In this document: piece by piece, positions 1 through 11,400 of the stretch | Numbering within the stretch: the stretch's first letter is position 1 | Layout: each line of letters begins with the position of its first letter | Origin: Balanoglossus misakiensis | Taxonomy: Eukaryota > Hemichordata | Direction of reading: 5' to 3' | Assembly (NCBI GenBank): GCA_040954595.2 | Contig: CM082585.2 | Location: forward strand, 12,524,001-12,588,000 | Length of the DNA stretch: 64,000 nt | Program-made: the position numbers and the translations under genes | Notes under the pieces: model-generated | The model's input: only the letters and a program-made list of their open reading frames with translations | Told to the model about the DNA's origin: nothing | The model's database searches: none

Positions 1-459
1 TCAAAAGCACGTCGCGCCGTTTACGTCCGAGTCATGACCATATTGCTAAGTATGGCTGGATTTTCTGGCTAAACTTTGTTAATGTCTAACCAACCGGTTT
101 GGTGTGATATTTTGTGTCGGTCGCTATTTACGCTAAAATCGAAAATGTTTCACCAACTTAACCATTCACCCTAGAGGAGAAGAACCTATATTGACAGGAT
201 TACGTATACGGTACGTCCATGCATGATGTAGTAGTACCAACTCTTGAAGTTGGAAAAATAAACAACGTAAAACATGGCACGTATCATTTAATAACAGTGA
301 CCTTGTTTTTGCAAACTTATTAGCATTTTCTTAATGTAACTTTAACATAGTGGGTCAATGTTTTATTCGAATGTCTTTGCAGCTTTATTTCATAGCTGCA
401 TTTGGCAAACTATAACATCTATTTTTCTCACACTACTGGCATGCTTGGAGTGTGAGAAC

Positions 460-490
460 AGAGTGTGAGAACAAATTGTTCTCACACTCT
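460..490. repeat. Perfect 31-bp palindrome of the GTGTGAGAA word
   Basis: Two 15-base arms are exact reverse complements around one central base. The same word recurs in the larger hairpin at 691-834, so both may belong to one foldback repeat spanning roughly 425-835. Confidence 0.8.
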
Positions 491-690
491 CACTGAATCG
501 AAAGCTGTATATGACGCGAGCGCTGATTGGTTGAAAAAGCCTTCATTTGCAAACGCGCACTAAATGTTATCCAATGGCGCGATGTGTATTACAGGGACAG
601 AGACTACAACATGCCCAGACGACAGTTCCGGAGTCATTTATTCAATGTTTTTTAACAAATTTGGCTAATTTGTGACCGTGTGAGAAAAAT

Positions 691-834
691 AATCTCACAC
701 ACCAAGGACCTGGGATCATATTTCTCACACTCGACGGGGATATTCTGTCCCACACTCGCCTGCGGCTCGCGTGGGACAGAAAATCCCCAACTCGTGTGAG
801 AAATATGATCCCAGGTCCTTGGGAGTGTGAGATT
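691..834. repeat. Long near-perfect inverted repeat (hairpin, about 144 bp)
   Basis: The segment starting at 702 (CCAAGGACCTGGGATCATAT) is mirrored by its reverse complement ending at 822. The pairing continues outward to 691 and 834 and inward to a GC-rich loop near 755-771, with a few mismatches. Arms are close to 60 bases. This suggests a foldback or MITE-type element. No transposase and no clear target duplication was seen. Confidence 0.75.
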
Positions 835-1403
835 CTATTAGTCTTGTTCATGCCTGATGCAGTTACATGGGTGCTACAGGGCGGAAATTTGGATGGGTTG
901 AGTTGTGCGGTTGGTCTGTGTAACTGGTTGAATGCAATATACACATACTGTAACAGACATGTTGTGTGCTAAAAAATAGAAAATACATTAAGTACATTTT
1001 GTATTCATGGCACCACTTTCATTACAACCAGGGTTGAGCTATTATCCACTAGCCCGAGCTCATGGGTCAGTAGATTTTATGACTGAGGTAGCCTGTAGCT
1101 TTTTTTTCTCTCTGAATAGCTTGACCACAGTAAGACTTGCCTGACATATAGACAAACCAGTTGTTTGGGGTACAGGTAAGCTGAAAAAATAGCTGGAAAA
1201 ATTTCAGAAGTGTGGAATCTTGATCCAAGGGCAGAGCTCAATGTTGGAGTGGGAAAGATGGTCGAATTCCTTTGGGAGAAGAGTAGCTGGATGGGAAAGG
1301 CAGACACTGGCATTGAACTGATAGGCTAGGCCGGGCTGGTTGACCATTATAGTTACTAGACATTGGACTATAATAATATTTATCATATTGCATTAATTTT
1401 CAG

Positions 1404-2465
1404 GAGAAGTCAAAAACTTAGGTGGACCTAGTGGTGGTAGTAAAGATTCATTTTGTTCTGTCAAGTTAGACCAGGAAGAGATTTATCGTACTGCAGTTCA
1501 AGAGAAAACAAACAAGTAAGTTGAATGTGATTCAAACAAATATGTTTATCCTTGATGAGATCAACTTTAGAATGTTTTTGTTTCCCTCCCCCCCCCCCCC
1601 CCCCAAAAAAAAGATCACGATTCACCTATAGAAAATGTCCACAGGAAAGCACTAAGCAATACTGCATTGAATTGCATATAGATTATCAACGGTGTCACCA
1701 TCTCATTAATTAAGTTAACTGTTATTCACGAATTGATTAAATGTTCTGCCAAAGAGGGAAGTATCTGTGAATTTTGACCTTTTTTTTTCATTTTTGTTCT
1801 GTGTATTCTACTAAATAGCAACAGATTGTTGCCTATTTCAGGTTACATCATGAAGTACTATTAAACATTATAGTTTTCATTTGAAGAACTAATATAACAT
1901 AGGAAGTGATGAGGAACTTGGAAACTTTTCCATAATAATTGTATTATTTGTACTTCTGCACCATTACTATGTGAACAATGACATTAATATATTTGATTTA
2001 TCTATAGTCCATTTTATGCAGAAGAATTTGAATTTGATGTTCCAAGAAGATTTCGGACTTTGGGATTCTACATTTATGACAAAGACCGCATGAAACGATC
2101 AGATGCTGTGATTGGTAAAACCAGTATACGTCGTGATGAGTTACATCAAAACCATGGACATGATCACTGGCTCAGCTTAAAACCTGTAGATGCTGATTCT
2201 GAAGTTCAGGTATCAATTTTCACACTTGTGATGAAAATCCGACATTTGAAGGCATAAGGTGTTTTGATTGAATATTTGAACTTATTTCTTTAATTATACT
2301 TTAATATAAAAATCAATAACTTTGTCTTTTCACAGGAACATATTTTGTAAACTTAAATTATTGACAAAAGATTATTTCTATTTTACAGGGTCAGGTGCAT
2401 ATAGAAATCCGTTACAATGAGTTGTTGAGTGAATCAGGAACATCACTGAACAAAGTTGCCGTAAG
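1404..2465 (+). CDS. RASA2/3: RASA exons encoding C2A
   Basis: Three exons (1404-1515, 2008-2209, 2389-2465). The reading begins inside a codon with Gly-Glu-Val-Lys-Asn-Leu and includes [34 protein letters not shown] and [11 protein letters not shown], each lining up with C2A of RASA2 and RASA3. The aspartates that bind calcium in classical C2 domains are largely absent, as in the vertebrate proteins, so calcium-independent function is inferred. Confidence 0.93.
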
Positions 2466-5400
2466 GTAAGTGGCTTGAATTTTGTCAGCAATTAAAGTGG
2501 CATCAATATTTATTTATCAAGGCCATAATTGAGAGACAAACAAATTGACATCATACATTTACTGACAACATGCACAATTTTCTATTTTCTTCAATTTTTT
2601 GAATGTTGGTGTTACAACATACAAGTGCCTACTTTACCTCATACAAAAAACAACAACAAAAGTTTACAGTGATAATTATAACTGTGATTACTAATTCTGC
2701 ACACTTTCATTTCAGAGTTATTGAAGGAAGTGATCTGACTATTGTTAATGGACAATGTGATCCTTATGCTACAGTGACGTACACTTCGCAAGCCAGGCAA
2801 GTTACTGAACTCTGATCCAAGACCACCTTTCTATGTAATATTGGAAAGAAAGCAATGCACCATTGTCTAACAGTGACAAATTATTTTGACATAACCAATC
2901 ATTTGTTAACTTTGTTCTGAAGTATAGATTTTGCATGTAACTTTCTTTTTTACTGCAAAATCTCTGTTCACTATTAAAATGTTCATAACATGATTGTTGA
3001 TTATATTTGGTAGGTCTGAAACAAAGAAAACAAAAGTACGAAGGAAAACAGTGAATCCTCATTTTGATGAAATGTTTTCCTTTGAGGTAAGTGGTGATTG
3101 TTTTGTAATGATGTATTTATGATCATTGTGCAAACAATAGAACAATGTCATAATCGTTCCAGTGTTGTGTAATAATTACAAAAACAACAGGTCTTACTTC
3201 AACTTTTTCTCATGTTGACAGCTACAAAGACAGTCCAATTCCAATGGTGATAAAACGTCATTCCAACCACTCTGTACAGAAGATGTCAGTAAAATAGAAA
3301 TTCGGTAAGATAGCACCTTCTCGAAGTTTAGCTGTGTGCGACTTTTATATGAAAATTTCTGGTATAGATCTGATCAGTATTCGTTGTATGTCTATTTCTG
3401 ATATTGTTTTAAATTTTATATTTCTGTGTTTCATGTAATTTTATCAATTTTGCTATGCAGTCACACTTTTTTATTCATGTTGATTATTCACCAATTTTGC
3501 ATTTAATTAATTTTATTTCTAATACATTGATTAATCCATGAATTGTTATGGTAATTCCTTCTTCAGAGTATCAATATGGAATGCACTTAATGCATCAATT
3601 CTCAGCTCAGGGAAATTCAATGATGTGTTCATTGGAGAGGTGAAGGTGTTGCTAGGTGATATTGATTTCTCCCATGGCAACCATAAGGCATGGTAAGAAT
3701 GACCAGCTGAGTTATTTCTGTAAAAATAAGGAGTATTCCATTTATACATGGTACTTGCAATTTCTAGGCCAATAGACCTGGAAATGCCTGTATTTTGTTT
3801 CTATAGTAACACACTTCCTCAAAGAAGATTCTTGCAGATTACAATGTCCTCCAACTATATTGAGTGTCAGTTAATTAATTTCAGACAAATTAAGGATCAT
3901 CTTAGAGTACTGTAGTCAGTTATTAACTTCAAGGTTTTGAATAGATCTATAGTTTAGTCTGGTTGTCACTTGGCGGCGTGATGGTCCCTAGGCCAGAAGC
4001 AAAAACTGAATTTGTTTGTGGTACATTTTAACCCCATAAATCTGAACCTGACACCCAGAATCAGAAATACTCTATAGTAAATACTTTGACAAAATTTTAA
4101 CTGTATCAGTGTATGTTATCATGAGTTTGCATCTTGCGGATGTGTTTTATTAGCACAAACCACACTTTGATCAACATGCTTCTAAAACATTGATTCAGTA
4201 AAATATACTGTCTTCAGTTAAATGTGCGGTTACTCAGACTTTGCTGTGTATCTTTCTACAGGTACTTCTTACGTCCTAGGGATACACCAACAAAGTCTTC
4301 CAAGGGAGAGTTGGGGTCATTACGTGTACAAATTCACTATCATGAAGATCATGTCTTTCCATCTCAGTCTTACCAGAATTTAAAACGAATTTTACTGAAA
4401 TCACCAGAGGTGAAGGTAAGAACCACTACATATGATGTGATTTATTGCACTTCAGGCGATGATTTGGTGTCATATGTTAAATGTTTGTTGCTTTCAGCCA
4501 ATTACGTCCAGTGCAGCTTACCTCCTTGGTGAAATCCACAGAGACAAGCAAAGTACAGCAAGGTCCTTGGTGAAACTCTTCTACCATCACAACTCAATCA
4601 TTGATCTGCTAGGTGCATTGGCTGATCATGAAATCTCCAAAACTTCGTAAGTATTTAGCGAAGTGTGATCCAAAAATGTTGTTAACCAATCAATCATATC
4701 AATAAAGCAGGATTATAAAATCTTGTTTTTCAAGTGTTCTATCAATTGTCATTATATTTCATAATGCCACTTCATTGATTGCCTTGAACTCCCAAAATAT
4801 GATAAATAACTTTTTAATAGTACAATGTCTCAATGGCACATTTTATTATCTTTCAGGAATAGTAACACATTATTCCGTGGAAACACATTGACAACAAAAT
4901 GTATTGATGAATACATGAAACTGGAAGGACACCATTATTTACAGGATACACTAAAGAAGGTCATCGATGAAATTTATGAGGAACACTTGCCATGTGAAAT
5001 TGATCCTCTGAAATTACGGGATGGCGAGAATTTACAGAATAATCTGGTAGGTTTTGATTGTAGACTAGACCAGCCTTATAGCAACTTAGTCCATCTCTCT
5101 GTCACATGGAAACCTAGTCACATTTCTGTAAGAATTTAGAATAATTTCCAGTTAATACTCATCACATCAGTGACCTTATTATACACCTACTGCTGTAACC
5201 TATGGAGTTCCGTAATACAATAATTCGCGGTATCACCGTACAATAATTATTCAAATGAGGACGCGGAGTCCAATAACACCAGGGTTATTGGACGCATTGT
5301 GACTTTGACCTCACAGGACTGGTGATAAATGTAAACAATGATGATATTAACCCTACTCTGACAAAAATTTATATAAAAAGTACACAGCCGTTATTAAACA

Positions 5401-8400
5401 AAATTATTGGTGACCCAAGATGCGAAATAAGTCAAAATCCAAGCTGAAATTTCAGTCGAAGGAATCTGTGAACGAACAGGCGAGCGCGTTTATTTCAAGT
5501 TCCAGCCACGAGCTCAGCGCAAGCAGCGTAGAACGTCGCGCGCGAGACAGGCAGTTCGACACTAGCATCACCTGATGCGCGAGGTGAAGGCGCGTTACAT
5601 CATGGCGGTGTCTGAAAACTAGAAAGTCCGATAGCGGCCAATTTATTCTTTATCGTTCATGAAGAACGTTCAGAAAAGGTGTATAATAATAAGGTTATTC
5701 ACAAAAAACCGGGATTTATGTCCTCGTACGTCGTACGCTTCGGTATTGTCCCATATTTGTTTCATATTTCTTTAAAGAATATTTTTTTCTTCAAATCTTT
5801 ATTAGTTGTAAATCCACATCAGAGTATTCCACTGACAATACCTCCGCTGTACGATGTACTTGGACATAAATCCCGGTATTTTGTGAATAACCTTATATTA
5901 TTAGAATGTTTGGTATAAAACATGCAAAGAAATCTTTTAACTGCTGTAAAACTGACAGGATGGCAAAATCAAAGGGTGTATTGTAAGTCTAGGTTGACAT
6001 TCCACATCAGAGTTGTACCTCTGACCTTTGGAAGTAAAGGTTTACGGAACCAACATTGCTTATCATTTCAACACTTCAGTACTCATTCTATAGAAATATT
6101 TCCTGACGGAAGTCAGTGAGCTATAAGAGATATTCTATTTCCCTGTCAATCATTACTCCTTATTTCGAGCATGTCATTGTAGAAAGGGAGAAGCCTGATT
6201 TTCACCATTGCAAAGTTACTTTCAAAATAAGATAACCTCCAACTGGATGACAGTAATGGTTTAATGTGGATTTCCAAGGTTGAGCATTGGAAGCAAGGTA
6301 ATGTTTGAGCCCCAGGGCATTTAAGGGAGAATAAATTTATTGAGCATGACAACATCTACAGAGACTTTGGTATTGAACTATTGTGGCTAAACTATTTTAT
6401 ACCACTTAACTTTTTTATGTAGAGTAATCTGCAGAATTATGTGGAGAAGGTGTATCAGTGTATTGTAGATTCTGCTATGGCATGTCCAACTGGCATATGT
6501 GAAGTGTTCTACGGATTGAAGCGGACAGCCAGACAGTATTTTCCAGGTATTTTGGGATTGCTTATATAATCTGCCACCATAATTAGTTGTATGACCTGTT
6601 ACCAAGGTTATGTTTATCATCTGTTGACAAGGTTATGTTTATCATCTGTTGCCAAGGTTGTGTGCAGCAAAGGCAAATAGATTTAACACATGCCAACAAC
6701 ACCAGGAACACAAATACAATATAGCATAGTATACTACTACCAGCTTACCTCGTTCATGTTTACTTGCATCAATCCCATCTAACCAAGTATACAAATGTAC
6801 CTCTTTCATCAATACACATAACAACTCCATTTTATCATGGTTACTAGAAGAAGACGGTTAGGAAACTCGATTGTTCGGAAGGTGTGAACGAGGTGTTAGC
6901 TAGGAGAGTACATGTCCGAACCGCTATGTGGGGTTGTATTGGGGAACGTGTTAATTTTTGAACCCCTTCATCTGCCCTTTTTCGTCAGAGTACAGCGCCA
7001 CTTTTTTTTTGTACGAGTTCCATATAGGCTTATGGAGTGCACGGTCATAGTCTGTTGGGCTTGCGACACTCTACCATTGTTTCTTGGGTGGTTAACTAAA
7101 AGTCCAGACTCAAATAGCGTCGAATTTTGAACCCCTAGAATTCAACCCTGATGGTCGCATTTCTGTTTTTTTTAAATATATTTAGATATTTTACACCTTT
7201 TTGTATTGCATGGGCTATTTCGTTTATTCCAATTGGAATATTTCGTTGAGATTGCATACCCATTTCGATACAGTCGTTAACATTATCGATATAGCCTTTG
7301 GCGGCCATCTTGTTTGTTTTGGTTCGCATCGAATCTCTAGGGCACAGTCAAGACAAAGAATGTATGGCTTCATCATGTCCTTGAAAGTTCAAAATTGTCA
7401 TAAATGTGCTGTGACTTTATAAATTATCCACTCTCTGTTCTGTTTTCCTCAAATCTGGTGGTATACGTACTGTGCGTGCAAGCAATTCCGTAAACATGAG
7501 TATGGTTTGCTTTGGATTGTAGGGGTAATGACGTCATTTTGACCGAGCGGTCAGTTATTCTGTCTGTTTATTCGTATGGCCAGGCTCGTTAGCACCTGAT
7601 ATCTTTCGTTTACACTAAGTGTTTACCGAGGCGAGCATCTAACAATGGAGAAAAAATAGTTTCCTAACCGTCTTCTTCTAGTAACCGTGATTTTATCAAT
7701 ACAATCCAATTTCAAACCATGTTCTTGCTTGGTTCCATGCAGTGAAGATTTCATTGAGACAGTAAAAAGTAAACGCAGAGACTCAGTTTCAAATGTTATT
7801 TGCTAGTGAAGATTATTTTGACGACATTTGTATCATATTGCCTTAACTTTCAAAAACTAAACTCAGTGTGCATAACAATTCTTTCTAACTGTTTTTCAGA
7901 TGATATTGAGGCTAACTATGCGTCTGTCAGTGCATTCATATTTCTTCGCTTCTTTGTGCCAGCGATATTAAATCCAAAATTGTTTCAACTTCGTGCAGAC
8001 AATGCTGTAAGTATTTACCTTACATCATACCTGATAGTCTGTTCCAATCCACTAGTTGTATTTGTGTGCAGGATTTTAGTTGTACTTCAGAATCCGAGGT
8101 CAGTTTGTACATATTTTTTTGGATACATTTTGACATAGTCATGGGTTCTATGTACAATGAAGAAATTGCTGTGGCATTTTATATTTTAAGTTATTGTAAC
8201 AAATGGAGTGTGATGCTGCTATGGCAACTTATGTTTTGTTTTTTGTGGTTTCTGCATAATGTCTCCTTTGTTATCATCATCTCTAGGATGAAGTGACTGG
8301 TCGTACATTAACATTGATATCCAAAGCCATACAGACTCTGGCAAATACCACTTTACCTTCTAAACTGGTAAGTAACAAATGCTGTTCTTTCAAACCATGT

Positions 8401-11400
8401 GTGTAATTAGAATGCAATGGCAGTATCTCACTGACCATGAATGGAGCTGTGGTGTATTCTTGCTGTCAAACTTATGTGAATGAACAGCCATTGAACTACA
8501 CCCATCCCTGCATGTTTTATGTTGTTTACTTCTACAAGCATTCCCATTTTTCAAAATAAAGAATTTCATACCAAATGTTGCTGAAGTATATATTTAATAT
8601 GCATGCAAAGATGTGAAATATTTGACAGATACAAATTAATACTGATCTTGTTGCAGAGTTGCCATGGTATGAAAGAGGAATATATGTCTGTGTTGTACAG
8701 CAATCTATTGGATGAAGAGCACATCGGAAACATCAAGATAGTAAGTCAAAGTTTTCAGTGGTTTATGGCACTGTCTTGGACCTTCTCACCCCTATTTTCC
8801 TTTACATAGACTGTGTCATTGGAAATAATGAGGTGAAACCACAGTATAGTATTTGAGAGTTAGAGACAGAAATCTCCTGCTTTGATTTCCATTAATTGAA
8901 CCAGACATATAAATAACACTAGTGTAATTTTGCATTCCAGTTCATAGATATAATCTCATCATCAACAAGGGCTCGTATTAAAGCACAAGAAACACCCATC
9001 CTACTCAAAGAAGGGTAAGGAATTATTAATTAATTCATGAAACCATGTTGTGTTTTACAAAAAGAACTAGATGAATGTTACTTGGAGTAATGACATTACT
9101 TGGTGGTCATTAAGATCATACACTTCATGACTGAATGTTGACTTTTACCTCATACAACCATGGATTCCCACGTGTATTACACTTGGTAGTTGTACAATCA
9201 TTTGTTCATCGATAAAATTGCTTTAACTGAGCAAAAGAAATTGAAATTTGAACATCAGTGATGTTTTCATTTTATGCAATCTTTGTTATATTAACTGGTA
9301 GCCTTGATGCATTCCTCCTGTTTTTTCTTCAACAGGGAAATGATAAAACGTGCTCAAGGAAGAAGGAAATTTGGAGTAAAGAACTTCAAGAGAAGATGGT
9401 TTGTATTGACCACAAAGGATCTCATATACTGCAAAGAGAAAGGTATATTTAGTCATGTTGAAATGTTTGTTCATGAATAAGATGGATGGTGTAGATTTTC
9501 TTTTACAAAATTGTGCAATATTTCTTCCTTGGTCACAGCCCTACATGTATGTGACATGACTGAATTTGTCTTAGATTTTAGTTCACTCAATAATAGTTCG
9601 CAGCGATATCATGTGAGGATGTACACGTTACTGTTAACAAAAATCCATATTCCGTATTCATAGCTTGCATTATTTGGACACAACTGGTTGTCTTTGGCTG
9701 CATTCTGACCATTTCCATACCAGCAGTGTTTCAAAATGAGTTCATCATTACTTCTTTCAGATACTACTCCACTCTGTCAGATTCCTGTGGAAAACATCTT
9801 GGCTGTTGAAAGATTACAAGAAGAGTCTTTCAAAATGAAGCATGTAAGAAACAATTCTTTTCATGTTTCACCCCCTCTCACCACTATGGTTCTGTCCAAA
9901 CCTATTGTTTCCTATGGTAAGATTGGATCTCTAAAAAGGAAGGAAAAGAAAAAAGGACATACAAGAAGTGTTGTAAGGTGTCTCACTTGGCATGGTAACA
10001 CTTCTGTGGATCAGTCAAAACAATTCTACCAATTGCAACTTCGCAACTTGTAGGATCATTTCCAAAATGGACTGTGTAACTAAGTGATGTCTGTTAACTG
10101 CTGTCAAAAAATGTGTTTAGATGTTTCAGATTGTTCAACCAGAGAGGGCGCTCTATGTGCAGTCCATCAACTCAGTGGAGGAAAAACAATGGTAAGAATG
10201 AATTCTTATTTTCTGAAAGAAATGACAGAGTATGAGTTATAAACCAAGAGAGTTTTTGTGGATACAGCTATAACAATTTGATAATGGAATCGCGTTGAGG
10301 TTTTCAATTCCACTTTTATTTCTTTCTGATACATTCTGAGTTGTATTTTGATTTTAGGATTGATTTGTTGACAAAGATTGTAAAATCCAACAAAAATCGA
10401 CTCAATTCATACCACCCAGCAGCTTATCTCCATGGACATTGGATTTGGTAAGTTTTCAAAAAAATGTTGCCAACTGACCAAAATCAAAACTGATATTTAG
10501 ATGCTTTCCCAAGGGGATTTACATGATGTCTGTGGGTCTTTTAAGTGAACAATCTCAATATCTCAAAAATTATGCAGCACATTTTATTAAATCTGACGTA
10601 GATTATGGTTAGAACACATAGGTTTAGCAAAGTCTTTGAAAACCATATTTGTTTCATATTTCTTTAAAGAATATTTTTTTCTTCAAATCTTTATTAGTTG
10701 TAAATCCACATCAGAGTATTCCACTGGCTGTACCCCTGTAACAGAGTAAGTAGACTTGTCTATGAGAGATCCAAACTTCACATGTGTCCAATATATTTAT
10801 AGTGAATTTAGAGTGTCCATATTGCAGATTATAAATAACATTACTGCTTTGACCAATGTTGTTCAAGGTAGGGGATATAATGATAGGGTTTCAACTTGAT
10901 ATTTTCTTTTTGTTTGACAGTGGAGTACCAGCTGGGATCAAAATAGATATTGATGCAGATAGAGAATTGGAACGGATACATTCAATTCTCTTCACACATC
11001 TAGACACTCTTCAGAAGCTGATAGGTAAGATATCTGTTCAACTGTTTATCCTCCTAAATAAGTGTTCAGAATTTAAAAAGAAAACACCTTGACGTAATAC
11101 TTCCTGACCTCTATTATTTTATTAAAATGTTCATGAGAAAACTGTTTACTTCATTTCAGATCTTCCAGAGGAAGAAAAGAAGATGGAAACCATTGTTATA
11201 AATGGTTGTACAATCATGTTAGATGACATCAACACTGCAATAGACACATTGAAATCATTGCAAGGTGGAGTCATAAGTTTGGAACAAGAACACAAGATGT
11301 ACTTCAAGAGGTTACAGAAAGAAACCAAATATGGAAGCGAGTAAGTGAATAGCGCCCTCTCATATCCACATACGTATAAACGATGAATTCATTGAAATGG

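Larger units (their letters stand above)
1..1403. other. Upstream flank or first intron of the RASA gene; no exon recognised
   Basis: I looked here for the missing first coding exon of the RASA gene. It should encode about 20 residues and end in phase 1 before Gly-Glu-Val-Lys-Asn-Leu, and I did not find it, so it probably lies before base 1. The stretch holds two hairpin-forming repeats built on the word GTGTGAGAA and a CpG-rich patch with two CCAAT-type boxes (526-530 inverted, 571-575 direct). The rest is plain AT-rich DNA. Confidence 0.5.

Noticed and set aside
10448-10920. Direct joining of the exon ending at 10447 to the one starting at 10921
   Set aside because: It is in frame but loses two zinc ligands of the Btk motif. 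The 48-nt exon at 10698-10745 restores the family sequence exactly, so the two-exon reading is kept only as a possible skipped isoform.
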